NCBI RefSeq assembly: GCF_013204885.1
Contig: NZ_JABMKX010000012.1
Span: 124,001-188,000 of the forward strand
DNA from: Paenibacillus tritici
GTDB lineage: Bacteria > Bacillota > Bacilli > Paenibacillales > Paenibacillaceae
Reading direction: 5' to 3'
Length of the DNA: 64,000 nt
Made by a program: the position numbers and the translations under genes. Positions 1 to 8,288 of the stretch are shown here, piece by piece (position 1 is the first letter of the stretch; every line of letters begins with the position of its first letter). Under the pieces are notes generated by a model that was given only the letters and a program-made list of their open reading frames with translations, ran no database searches and was not told where the DNA came from.

Positions 1-275
1 TTATCAATCGTCTCATCCTTCAGCACACCAAGCACGTTATTCTCTACCACATCGCTGAGGTCTCTGACGAACGATAGTTCAATCGGAGGATCATATTTCC
101 CGAGCGGGCTCTCATCGACGGATGCGCTTGCCTTCGGATCATTGCCGGCTGCCGCTTCCTTGCCGCCGTTACCGGATTCTAGCTTGCCCGAGCAAGCGGA
201 CAACAGCAGTGCAGACAGGAGCAGAATTGAAGTGCTTTTCAGCCCTGCCGGACCCTTCCTTGTACCTGTGTTCAT
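1..275 (-). CDS. Extracellular solute-binding lipoprotein, N-terminal part (runs off window)
   Basis: The minus strand reads an ATG at 275 followed by 91 codons to the window edge. The product starts with a basic N-terminus, a hydrophobic stretch and the lipobox LLSAC, then a low-complexity Gly/Lys/Ala linker and the beginning of a mature domain. This is the layout of membrane-anchored sugar-binding proteins of carbohydrate ABC transporters (LplA/YtcQ type), like the complete example at 19884-21470. It would be lipid-anchored outside the membrane and deliver oligosaccharides to permeases that are not in view. It is divergent from the AraC gene at 445, which may regulate it, and a cre-like site lies at 311-324. 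Family assignment rests on signal, context and the short 'PIELSFVRD' start of the mature domain; the substrate is unknown. Confidence 0.7.
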   Translation of the reverse strand, partial: MNTGTRKGPAGLKSTSILLLSALLLSACSGKLESGNGGKEAAAGNDPKASASVDESPLGKYDPPIELSFVRDLSDVVENNVLGVLKDETID

Positions 276-310
276 AGTCAACCCCCAGTTCAATTAGTGT
301 TGATTTTATT

Positions 311-324
311 TGGTTACGCTTTCA
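311..324 (-). promoter_or_regulatory. cre-like site (CcpA) upstream of the solute-binding lipoprotein gene
   Basis: Read on the minus strand this is TGAAAGCGTAACCA, matching the consensus TGWAARCGYTWNCW at 13 of 14 positions. It lies 36-49 bp upstream of the lipoprotein ATG, where bound CcpA would block transcription when glucose is present. This is a consensus match only. Confidence 0.5.
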
Positions 325-383
325 TTATGGGGGAGGCGCCTATTTATTGACAACGCTCACATTTTTACTTCACTTATCCGGCA

Positions 384-416
384 TTGACACAAACACAAAA
401 AAGAACATGCTATAAT
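384..416 (+). promoter_or_regulatory. Extended -10 promoter for the AraC gene
   Basis: TATAAT at 411-416 is preceded by TGC, making an extended -10 element. A TTGACA lies at 384-389, but the 21-bp gap is too long for a normal -35, so the extended -10 probably carries the promoter. The AraC start codon follows at 445. Confidence 0.45.
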
Positions 417-444
417 GAAGCATGTCTGCCAGGAGGAGAGCGCA

Positions 445-1221
445 ATGGCCCTTATTCACTATGTGGAGTGCAATACTGTACACGCTGCTAATTTTGTTGT
501 CGATGTTCCCGCGGGCGCGCACTGGCTGCTAGTCGTTACCAAGACTCCGGCCCTGTTCTGGGTGCATGGCGCACTCAAGCTATATCCCGCGCACAGTGTA
601 GTTCTCTATCAGCCGCAGCAGAAGGTCTATTATCAGGCCTGCGCCGGTCCGTTCGTCAATGACTGGATTCGGTTTGAATCCGATGAACCCTATATTACGG
701 AATCTCCGCTTCCGCCAGGCATTCCCTTTGCCTTAAGTGATCCCGACTTCTGCCAGAAGCTGCTTGAGCTGATTGTCAGCGAGCATCATTTCAGCCGGGA
801 CTGCAAAGCATCCTCGATTGATTATCTGCTCCGGGCCTTGTTCAACAAGCTATGGGAATCCTACTTCCAGGACAATATTACACCTCAATACTACAAGCTG
901 CTGAAGCTGCGCACGGTCATTCAGAATAACCCCGGAGAGTATTGGACCGTCGCCACCATGGCGGATTACCTTGCGATCAGTCCTGGGTATCTCCAGAGCA
1001 TTTACAAAAAAACCTTCGGCATCTCCTGCATGGAAGATGTCATCAACAGCCGGATCAGGATGGCCAAAGAATACCTGATCCACAACGCCCAGAGCATTGC
1101 CGAGGTCGCCGCACGGTGCGGCTATCAGAATGTGGAGCACTTCTGCCGCCAATTCAAACAAATCACCGGGCACACGCCGGGAAATTTCCAGAAGCAGGCC
1201 AAGTTGGGAGCTTCGCTGTGA
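445..1221 (+). CDS. AraC family transcriptional regulator
   Basis: A 258-residue regulator. Residues 1 to about 150 form a cupin-like sensing domain, and the last 95 or so residues form the two-helix-turn-helix AraC DNA-binding domain, with 'TVATMADYLAISPGYLQSIY' as HTH1 and 'SIAEVAARCGYQNVEHFCRQF' as the second HTH, ending in the usual 'TGHTPGNF'. I start it at ATG 445 because AGGAGGAG lies five bases upstream; the frame is open to 415 but that earlier ATG lacks a ribosome site. It is divergent from the sugar-binding lipoprotein at 1-275, so it is most likely the local activator of that ABC transporter, responding to an imported sugar. The effector is unknown. Confidence 0.85.
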   Translation: MALIHYVECNTVHAANFVVDVPAGAHWLLVVTKTPALFWVHGALKLYPAHSVVLYQPQQKVYYQACAGPFVNDWIRFESDEPYITESPLPPGIPFALSDPDFCQKLLELIVSEHHFSRDCKASSIDYLLRALFNKLWESYFQDNITPQYYKLLKLRTVIQNNPGEYWTVATMADYLAISPGYLQSIYKKTFGISCMEDVINSRIRMAKEYLIHNAQSIAEVAARCGYQNVEHFCRQFKQITGHTPGNFQKQAKLGASL

Positions 1222-1312
1222 CTCCAGAGAATGTTCGACCCTCCGGCCGCTGCCGTCTGCTGATTTCTTGAATTCAACCCGCTGTTCGCGATAGCAATCC
1301 GCAGACAGCTGT
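1222..1312 (-). repeat. Dispersed palindromic intergenic repeat, copy A (inverted)
   Basis: The reverse complement closely matches 7585-7665, sharing the segments 'CGCGAACAGCGG', 'AATCAAGAAATC' and 'CAGCGGCCGGA' in the same order and at similar spacing. It belongs to a family also present near 7560 and 23550. It begins immediately after the AraC stop codon, so it may also act as a transcript end. Confidence 0.6.
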
Positions 1313-1563
1313 TGCTTCCGAAGCAGGAACAGCGTGGGCAACGGTGTGGCAGTGGCAGTGCCAGTGTCCGCGCCCGGAAAGAGTTGGATTTACTCCACTT
1401 GCTGATGAACGGAGGCGCTCTTGCCAGGCAACAGTTGGAAAATCAGCACTTAATAGGCTGCAAATAGATCAGAACAGCGGAAAGACAGGAAATTAAATGA
1501 TGTTTATCCAATTAATTACCGCTGACGCTCCGAATCATCCAAATTAAGATACGTTTGTCCAAT
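1313..1563. other. Non-coding interval between AraC and esterase
   Basis: No supported gene. Open frames here lack ribosome sites and conserved features. The stretch holds AT-rich segments with recurring 'CCAATTAAT' words at about 1507 and 1559. Confidence 0.5.
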
Positions 1564-1631
1564 TAATCTTACAGCGTCAGATTGGAGATTCCTCTTTTAA
1601 TCTTACAGAATCAGATTGGAGATTCCTCTTT
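1564..1631. repeat. 34-bp tandem duplication at the 3' end of the esterase gene
   Basis: Bases 1564-1597 and 1598-1631 are adjacent copies of one 34-bp unit differing at two positions. The esterase stop codon (1611-1613) and its last six codons lie in the second copy, so the duplication extended the gene's 3' flank without changing the end of the protein. Confidence 0.85.
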
Positions 1632-3182
1632 CTCTGTACCGCTATTCGCGTTCTTCGCGTTCTTCGCGTTCTTGAAATACTGCTGCACTAGAAAATTCAT
1701 AATCCCGCCCGGCTGCTGCCTGGCGAACTCAGCCTGATCTGCGAACACCATCCCGTACGGCGCGTCCGGGGTGTATGGCTCCCAGCGGGGCAAGGCTTCC
1801 CCTGTGGAGTCTTGACCGTTCGGGTCTCCGGTGCGGATGAAATGAGCCGTATAATTGCACATCTGGCGGGCCAGATCATAATGCTTGCCGACAAACGGCC
1901 GCCAGCACTTGGCAAGGGTCTCGAAGAAGAACCAGAGGTCCACCGAGTGGAAGGTGCCCGGGTTATCCCACCCTGGAATCTCGGCATCGAAATTATAATA
2001 GTAGAGCGGCGGCGCGCCGCCACTATCCGCATTGGCCTGCGCGGCAATACGAATCGCGTATTCGATTCCGCTTACCGAAGCCCGCTCCGCCGCTTCCTGC
2101 ACAGTATCCCTCTGAACGCCGCTAAGCTCCAGGAAGGTATCGGCATCTTCTCCGAACATATCTGCCGCAAGCTGCTTGAACTCCTCATAAGACTCAACCT
2201 TCGGGGTACTGAAGAACTCGGAGGAGGTATGGCCGAGCATAACCGGCACCTTCCACCGCTTATTCTGCACGAACAAATCGAACGGGTTGCCCACCTGGAA
2301 CTGTTGATCTGCGACCGTTCCCCAGAATCCGCCGTGTGCTACTGCCTTATCCCGAAGATAGACCGCATCCAGCTTCCGGGCCTCCGCAAGCGTGGATACC
2401 CCTAAATATTTGAAGAACTCGATACCGCCATGTTCAGCTTCTTGCAGATTACTGCGCATAGGAGGAAGCAGCGTGCCCGGATACAGCCTAGTGAAGATAC
2501 CGCTCTCAATGATGGCCCGCTGAAACAAGCCTTCGTTCTGCGGTGAGGTCAGCTGGCTCATGACACTCCCGCCCCCGGCAGACTGTCCGCCGATGGTGAT
2601 CTGATCCGGGTCCCCGCCGAATGCGGCAATATTGCGCTTCACCCAGCGGGTCGCTGCCTGCTGGTCGAGGTTGCCGAAGTTGGCGGGCGCGTCCGGCGAT
2701 TCCGCCGTGATCTCGGGATGGCACAGAAATCCGAAGATATTCAGGCGGTAGTTGATGGTGACCACCACGATGCCTCTGCGTGCAATACGTTCACCGTCGA
2801 ATTCCATTTCAGCCGGATGGCCCACCTGTAAGCCTCCGCCGAAATACCATACATATACGGGAAGCTTCTCGTCTGCGTGCTTGGCAGGTGTCCACACGTT
2901 CAGGTATAGGCAATCTTCACTCATCGCGATGTCCGGTTCTACGGCCCATTCACGGGTATAGATGTTGTTATCATCAATTTCCTGTCTGACCTGCATCGAG
3001 ACCGGTGCGAATTCGTGGGCCTTCAGCACACCTTCCCAGTCTTCGGCAGGCTGCGGTGCCCGCCAGCGGTTGCCGCCAACAGGCGGGGCCGCAAACGGTA
3101 TCCCCTTGAAGCTCGTAATCCGGGGATCGGCTGCGGGTAATCCCCGAACCGCCCCATTCTCAACCTGGACCAATCTAAGCAT
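1611..3182 (-). CDS. Type-B carboxylesterase (para-nitrobenzyl esterase family)
   Basis: A 523-residue alpha/beta hydrolase that cleaves carboxylic esters by a Ser-Glu-His triad. Visible landmarks are 'FKGIPFAAPPVG' near residue 25, 'SEDCLYLNVWTP' at 88-99, oxyanion-hole 'YFGGG' near 113, nucleophile elbow 'GGQSAGGGS' with Ser201, Glu322 in 'TSSEFFS' and His412 in 'GTFHSVDLW'. Length is normal for the family. There is no signal peptide, so it should be cytoplasmic. The start at 3182 is preceded by AAGGAG with eight-base spacing; the frame is open further upstream. The C-terminus ends in a three-unit Lys-Asn-Ala repeat encoded by 9-bp repeats, next to a 34-bp tandem duplication, so the tail looks recently altered. 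The natural substrate is unknown. Confidence 0.9.
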   Translation of the reverse strand: MLRLVQVENGAVRGLPAADPRITSFKGIPFAAPPVGGNRWRAPQPAEDWEGVLKAHEFAPVSMQVRQEIDDNNIYTREWAVEPDIAMSEDCLYLNVWTPAKHADEKLPVYVWYFGGGLQVGHPAEMEFDGERIARRGIVVVTINYRLNIFGFLCHPEITAESPDAPANFGNLDQQAATRWVKRNIAAFGGDPDQITIGGQSAGGGSVMSQLTSPQNEGLFQRAIIESGIFTRLYPGTLLPPMRSNLQEAEHGGIEFFKYLGVSTLAEARKLDAVYLRDKAVAHGGFWGTVADQQFQVGNPFDLFVQNKRWKVPVMLGHTSSEFFSTPKVESYEEFKQLAADMFGEDADTFLELSGVQRDTVQEAAERASVSGIEYAIRIAAQANADSGGAPPLYYYNFDAEIPGWDNPGTFHSVDLWFFFETLAKCWRPFVGKHYDLARQMCNYTAHFIRTGDPNGQDSTGEALPRWEPYTPDAPYGMVFADQAEFARQQPGGIMNFLVQQYFKNAKNAKNANSGTEKEESPI

Positions 3183-3319
3183 GTTACCGTCTCCTTTAGT
3201 GGGGTGTAACTGCATGAATACGCTTGCTTACACTAGAAATTCTAATAGACCCCTCCGCCCAAAACAATGATCTAAACCGGATCATAATTGATATATTCTA
3301 ACATTGGAATGTATCCGGC

Positions 3320-3500
3320 TTTCCATAAGTGGAAACGGCTTTGCCGTCTTTAAGGGCGGCCCCGTTTCAGCGAGAAATAGAAGGATAAGTTATCGTGTGA
3401 AACCTATAAATTCTTATATTTCAGCAAAAACCCCTCCGGGCAGCTACCGCCTAAGTGCATCTCATAGATGTCTTAGGGGGCTGGCTGCCAAGAGGGGACT
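3320..3500. repeat. Structured intergenic repeat containing a long hairpin
   Basis: Holds two palindromic parts: GAAACGG...CCGTTTC near 3330-3367, and a long stem between 3431 and 3497. I recall similar AT-rich text between such hairpins in other Paenibacillus intergenic regions, but cannot confirm this here. Confidence 0.5.
3425..3497 (-). terminator. Rho-independent terminator of the GH53 gene
   Basis: On the minus strand the sequence from 3497 folds as CCCCTC...GAGGGG with an inner GGCAGC/GCTGCC stem and a nested hairpin (3451-3475), followed by TTTTTGC. It begins 14 bp past the GH53 stop codon, in the correct orientation. Confidence 0.7.
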
Positions 3501-3510
3501 TCACTTTTAT

Positions 3511-6500
3511 TTATTTCAATGCATTGAATACAATCTGTGCAATTTCTGCCCGGGTAGCAAGAGCCTTGGGAGCGAGCTTATGTTCAGTTCCCGTAATGGC
3601 GCCTGTTTGCACTAATACCTTGAGCGCGTCCTGTGCATAGACGGATACCGCCGCTGAATCTATATAACTATCTAAGCTCGTACCCTCTGTAGAGGCTGGC
3701 AACTCACCCAACTGCTTCAGAAGGTTGTACACAATAACCGAAACATCCTGTCTGCTGATCGTCGCTTCCGGCCTAAACTGATTGCCGCCCACGCCAGTAA
3801 CCAGCCCCAGCTTCCGCGCAGTGCCCAGATAACCGGAATAATACTTATTCCCGGCATCCGAGAAATTCCCGGTTACCCCCGCCTCCGGCTCAATCCCGTA
3901 AGCCTTCATGACCATCATCAGGAAATCGGCCCGGGTCACCTGCTTCTCCGGTGCAAATTCATTCCCTCCAATGCCGTTCACGATTCCTCTTGCCGCCAGA
4001 TAACCAACGGCCCCGCTATACCCGCTCTCCGGGCTAACATCATTGAAGGTGACTTCGTTATACCCCACCGCATAAGCGGCGAGAGAGGTTGTCTGGAAAT
4101 GAACCTGTCCGGTGGAAGCATCATATCCTCCCCGCACCAGCTTCAGGACTCCTGCCTGGCCGATGCGGTATCCTACAATGGCATTGGTCTTCTCATTCGC
4201 CCGGGGCGTATACGGCAGGCTAACCCTAAGCTTCTCTCCATTAAATTCTCTCACTTCAACATTCCCTGCCCATACAGAAATGTCAACCACCGGTCTGTCC
4301 CCCAGCCTGGTCTGAACAGCTGCTGGAAGGCCGGATGGATCCAGCTCCCTGATGCGGATCAAGCGATCTCCTGCCGGACTGCCTCCAAGGGCGGCCAATG
4401 CTTTTGAATTGAAAGTGACCGCTGCCATTCCTGCATCTACTTTTAACTCCACATTTTTCATTTCTGCTAATAGTGTAAGAGCTTCCTTGGACAGGCTGAC
4501 TTGGACAGCCTTATCAGTTGCTGCACCCTCCACCTTGATGTCAATCACTGCTTGTTGTCCAGCCGCTTCAGACGCCTTAATCTTCGGAAGCAGGTCCGCC
4601 AGCAAGCCCGGTTCCAGCTTGGCCGTGGCAATATTCGTTTGCAGGTCCCTGGTTGCCTTGATCTTCACGGTGTAAGTTGTAGTACTGCCAGTAACAAGCG
4701 TAACAACCTGGGCTAGTGGAGTACTGCTTTCACTGTTCCCGCTGTTCCCGCCATTCCCGCTGGTCCCATCGTTCCCACCATTCCCGCCATTACCTCCATT
4801 CCCGCTTCCGGAAGAGACAGGGTCCGTATTTCCGCTTGTGGGGGGAACGCCCGTCCCCGGTGCATCAATGGTCTTCAGCAGCACGAAGTCGTCATAAGAC
4901 CCCCAGTTCCTGGCCTTGGCATCCTGCGAGACCCCAATTCTCAGCGTGCCATCTGTCACCTTAATTTGTTCGACAACCGCCTGGTTCCACTCATTCCAGC
5001 CCTTATTTGCAAAACTGGAAGCAGACCGGGCCTGATCCCCATTCACTGCGAACAGCTCATTCTTCACTTCATCGCCAGCGCCTTGCGACCAGGCTGACAA
5101 CGTGTAGGTTCCATTCGTCAGGCCGGTAAGGGTCTGGGAAGCTTCCAGGGTATAGGCTGTTTCCTTCCAGAACCCCAGTGACTTCGTTCCCGTACGGGCA
5201 GAGTTCGATGCCAGGGGCGTAGTGTCAGACAGAGTCCACCCTTCAGGAAGCCCCTCTTCATTCACATGCTCAAAGCCGGGGTTCACAACAGGGTTCGGAT
5301 CTACCGTAAAATGAAGCGTATAGGTTGCTGTCCCGTCCCCCGTTACAACAACCCTGGCACTGCCAGGCAAGGCAGTTGCTTGGGTTACCACGGCCTCTGC
5401 GCCTGCTATTGTCTTGGCCTCCACTGTAGGGAGGGCCGTCGTACCATGCGGCAACACTACTTCATAGTCCTGGATCTTCGGGTCAAACCCCGGAACAGTT
5501 TCCCCGTTTACTTTTAAATCAGCCAACCGGGTATTATCCTTCTTGATCAGCTCGAAATCGTCAATGTTCCCCCACTGCCCGTCAGAGAGCTTGTAATGAG
5601 CGCCAAGGGTTAGCGTTCCATCCGTGACCTCAATAGAATCCAGCACCGCCTTGGTCCATTGTTGCCAGCCTGTATTGGTGAAGCTCTGAGTGGTATTGCC
5701 CGCAAAAATCTCCGAGACCTCTTCACTGCCGCCTCCTGATACCCAAGCCGACAACGAATAGGTTCCATTGTCCAGCCCCGTGAGGGTCTGAGAAGCCGTG
5801 AATTCCGCAGGGTCAGCACTGTAATAGTGTAACGCCAACGCACCTGAATGTACGTCCTTATCTGTGCTGACTGCGCTGGTATCCCCTGTAAGGGTCCATT
5901 CGTTCAATCCATCCTCGAACCCGGGGTTCTGCACCAGACTTGTGCTGGGAATGACCGAAATTTCGCTCGAAGCCTGGAACCCTCCATCATAGGTAACCGC
6001 TGTGACGGTGGCAGATCCGGCCGATATCCCGGAGATAATACCATTGTAACGGTCCACCCGGACCACTTCCGGCTTGGAGCTTGCAAATTCCACTCCCCGA
6101 TAGGTTGCATTCGCAGGCTCCAGGATGGCCGATAATTGACCGGTCCCCCCAACCTCAATCGTAACCGCAGGCTTATCCAGCGTCACAGAGGTTACCGGAT
6201 TCCGGTTAATCTCCGCAGCTCCGTCAATGAACGCATCCATAGCAAGGGTCGGTGTGCCATCTCTGTTCCACGCAGATAAAGGATAGCCGAACAGGATTCC
6301 CGCAGGCTCCCAATAAAAAATACCGGTTCCCCTCTCATTAGGGATGGCGTGCAGTTTGTTTTGCACAGCTACCAGCATGTTGTACACGCTGTCTACATCC
6401 TTGGAGACGTCCCCTCCGACTTCAACGACCATCACTTTTTTTCCATAGTTCGCTTCCAGCTTGTTCATGTTCTCGCCTAATTCATCAATAGAGGAGGTGA

Positions 6501-7293
6501 ACACTGCATCGGGATAATAAGACAGCCCTATGATATCGTAATCACTATCCTGGAGGCCCGCCGCTACAAGTCCGGCAAAAAAAGGATCAACGCCGGCTTC
6601 TGCTCCGTTTGCCCGGTGGATGATGACCTTAATTCCCGGAAATACCGCCTTGGACGCGCTTGATCCGGCCTGAATCAGTTGAACGAGGTTGGACGTATTG
6701 CTGTAGCTCCCCAGCGGATGCAGCATCCCGTTATTAATCTCATTCCCGATCTGCACCCACTCCGGCGTTACGCCTGCTGCCTTCAGCGCATTCATAACCT
6801 CCGAAGTATACGCCGACACATGCGCCTTCAGCTGCTCCAGATTATCGCCGGCCCATGCGGCAGGAGTGACCTGTTTGCCGGGATCGGCCCAGGTATCACT
6901 GTAATGAAAATCAATCATCACCCTGAATCCGATAGCGCTTACACGTGAGGCTAAGGCAACTACCTCTTCGGTGCTGTTATGACCGTTAGCCGGATCATCC
7001 GAAGGATTCACCCAGGCCCTGATTCTGATGGAGTCGATCCCGTGATCCTTCAGAATCTGCAGGAGATCCTGCTCCTGCCCGTCATCATTATAGAATTTAT
7101 ACCCTAATGCCTCTAATTGCGGCAGCCAGCTAATATCTGCGCCCTTGGAGAAGGAATCAGGAGCCGGCGAAGCGCTTGCCCGTGCGGGTACGCCGATTGA
7201 AACCATGGACAGGATCATTGCTAAGGACAGCAGCATGGCCAGAATTCTATTGCTGTTATTATTGCTGTTACTGTTTCTTTTTCTGTTTCTCAT
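3511..7293 (-). CDS. Cell-wall anchored GH53 endo-beta-1,4-galactanase with Big2, two CBM and SLH domains
   Basis: A 1260-residue secreted enzyme that should cut beta-1,4-galactan, the side chain of pectic rhamnogalacturonan I. Order: signal peptide 1-42; GH53 catalytic domain about 46-360 with acid/base Glu185 in 'QIGNEINNG' and nucleophile Glu291 in 'VVEVGG'; Big2-like Ig domain 366-448; two similar CBM61-like modules, 454-587 and 669-810, each starting 'NPGFE'; a short cadherin-like beta domain 588-667 between them; a Gly/Asn-rich linker 820-856; an unassigned domain 858-1078; and three SLH repeats 1083-1260 that bind the cell wall. It is far longer than a bare GH53 domain (about 350 residues). 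A cre-like site lies upstream and a strong terminator downstream, so it is probably transcribed alone. The substrate follows from family knowledge. Confidence 0.93.
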   Translation of the reverse strand: MRNRKRNSNSNNNSNRILAMLLSLAMILSMVSIGVPARASASPAPDSFSKGADISWLPQLEALGYKFYNDDGQEQDLLQILKDHGIDSIRIRAWVNPSDDPANGHNSTEEVVALASRVSAIGFRVMIDFHYSDTWADPGKQVTPAAWAGDNLEQLKAHVSAYTSEVMNALKAAGVTPEWVQIGNEINNGMLHPLGSYSNTSNLVQLIQAGSSASKAVFPGIKVIIHRANGAEAGVDPFFAGLVAAGLQDSDYDIIGLSYYPDAVFTSSIDELGENMNKLEANYGKKVMVVEVGGDVSKDVDSVYNMLVAVQNKLHAIPNERGTGIFYWEPAGILFGYPLSAWNRDGTPTLAMDAFIDGAAEINRNPVTSVTLDKPAVTIEVGGTGQLSAILEPANATYRGVEFASSKPEVVRVDRYNGIISGISAGSATVTAVTYDGGFQASSEISVIPSTSLVQNPGFEDGLNEWTLTGDTSAVSTDKDVHSGALALHYYSADPAEFTASQTLTGLDNGTYSLSAWVSGGGSEEVSEIFAGNTTQSFTNTGWQQWTKAVLDSIEVTDGTLTLGAHYKLSDGQWGNIDDFELIKKDNTRLADLKVNGETVPGFDPKIQDYEVVLPHGTTALPTVEAKTIAGAEAVVTQATALPGSARVVVTGDGTATYTLHFTVDPNPVVNPGFEHVNEEGLPEGWTLSDTTPLASNSARTGTKSLGFWKETAYTLEASQTLTGLTNGTYTLSAWSQGAGDEVKNELFAVNGDQARSASSFANKGWNEWNQAVVEQIKVTDGTLRIGVSQDAKARNWGSYDDFVLLKTIDAPGTGVPPTSGNTDPVSSGSGNGGNGGNGGNDGTSGNGGNSGNSESSTPLAQVVTLVTGSTTTYTVKIKATRDLQTNIATAKLEPGLLADLLPKIKASEAAGQQAVIDIKVEGAATDKAVQVSLSKEALTLLAEMKNVELKVDAGMAAVTFNSKALAALGGSPAGDRLIRIRELDPSGLPAAVQTRLGDRPVVDISVWAGNVEVREFNGEKLRVSLPYTPRANEKTNAIVGYRIGQAGVLKLVRGGYDASTGQVHFQTTSLAAYAVGYNEVTFNDVSPESGYSGAVGYLAARGIVNGIGGNEFAPEKQVTRADFLMMVMKAYGIEPEAGVTGNFSDAGNKYYSGYLGTARKLGLVTGVGGNQFRPEATISRQDVSVIVYNLLKQLGELPASTEGTSLDSYIDSAAVSVYAQDALKVLVQTGAITGTEHKLAPKALATRAEIAQIVFNALK

Positions 7294-7329
7294 CGTACAG
7301 CCTCCTCTTCATAGGTAGCTTAATTATAC

Positions 7330-7343
7330 GTGAGCGCTTACAC
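7330..7343 (-). promoter_or_regulatory. cre-like site upstream of the GH53 gene
   Basis: Minus-strand TGTAAGCGCTCACG matches 12 of 14 positions of the cre consensus and lies 37-50 bp upstream of the galactanase ATG. It would place the enzyme under CcpA glucose repression. Confidence 0.45.
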
Positions 7344-7394
7344 GGCGTGGATTAAGGCAAGCAACTGAAAGTAATACTTTTCCAACAATCGGAC

Positions 7395-7440
7395 AAAAGA
7401 AAGAGCAGTGCACCTCCTTTAGAGGAGAACCACTGCTCTT
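7395..7440 (-). terminator. Hairpin terminator upstream of GH53
   Basis: AAGAGCAGTG (7401-7410) pairs perfectly with CACTGCTCTT (7431-7440), with an inner CTCC/GGAG stem. On the minus strand it is followed by TTTCTTTTG. It would end transcripts from the LURP-like gene before the GH53 promoter. Confidence 0.6.
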
Positions 7441-7559
7441 GGTTTAAACGATACGGTTGCCTGAGTGTTACAGAATACTCGAATCTGGAATCTAAATAAG
7501 AAGCACTAAAGAAATTAACAAAAAGCAAAAGAAGCGGAGGGGAAATTTGGAACTGTAGG

Positions 7560-7665
7560 AGCGGTAGCGACCGCCTTTGTCCCCGGATTTCAACCGCGAA
7601 CAGCGGAATAAATCAAGAAATCTGGGGACAACAGCGGCCGGAAGTCCAAATATTCACCGCAGTGA
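7560..7665 (+). repeat. Dispersed palindromic intergenic repeat, copy B
   Basis: Contains the inverted repeat TGTCCCCGGATTTC (7579-7592) / GAAATCTGGGGACA (7617-7630) with one mismatch, flanked by GCGGTAGCGACCGCC. It matches copy A (inverted) and copy C at 23550-23615 (inverted). It lies between a terminator and the end of the LURP-like gene; nothing else is seen in 7441-7706. Confidence 0.65.
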
Positions 7666-7706
7666 CGATGAAGCTTCAAGTTTAAAACTTAAGTGCGTCT
7701 TATATA

Positions 7707-8201
7707 CTATGAGGAGGAAGAAGAAGCCGCCGCATTGTCAGCCTTCACACAATCAATGGCGACCACAATCGCGATGATGATGGCCTCCAGCTCCTCGTTC
7801 AGCACCTGCACACTGTAGCTGTCGCCCCAGGTGAACCACTCCTTGCTGACTTCACCGACAACGGCTCCGCGCTGCATGACCTGAAAATCCATGTCCCACC
7901 AATTCCCCTGCACCTCTATATCAGCCGATTCTATCGAATACCGGTCTTTCATGAACGTGAACTCCTTCTGAATCGTCAAGACTTCCCGGCCGTCTACCTC
8001 CACAAAAAACTTCGGTAAAAAGCTAAACACCTTTTTCGTAATCAGGGCAACTTCATTGCCTCCGGGATCGAGTATGGAGAACGTCTTGGGAATACGCATA
8101 AAACTGCCCTCCACATAATACACATCCTGCTCCTGCTCATTCTTCACCGTGAACTTCTCGCTTAGACTGAATACCTTCTGCTTGATATAGAGCTGCTTCA
8201 T
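7707..8201 (-). CDS. LURP-one-related (YxjI-like) protein
   Basis: A 164-residue protein resembling the LURP-one-related family, a tubby-like beta barrel. Repeated beta-strand pairs such as 'KQKVFSLSEKFTVKNE', 'YYVEGSFMRIPKTFSI' and 'FFVEVDGREVLTIQKEF' are typical, as is the closing hydrophobic helix ('IIIAIVVAIDCV') buried in the barrel. There is no signal peptide. The molecular role of bacterial members is not established; tubby-like folds bind phosphoinositides in eukaryotes. The tail ends in a run of Ala and Ser, somewhat unusual. It lies 87 bp downstream of the large golvesin-domain gene but looks functionally unrelated. Confidence 0.75.
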   Translation of the reverse strand: MKQLYIKQKVFSLSEKFTVKNEQEQDVYYVEGSFMRIPKTFSILDPGGNEVALITKKVFSFLPKFFVEVDGREVLTIQKEFTFMKDRYSIESADIEVQGNWWDMDFQVMQRGAVVGEVSKEWFTWGDSYSVQVLNEELEAIIIAIVVAIDCVKADNAAASSSSS

Positions 8202-8288
8202 TTCAGCTTCCTCCGATATAATGGAATGATATTATTCAGAATAAGCTCATTATATCAACAACCCTGCCCAATAAAAAAGCCGAAGGGA

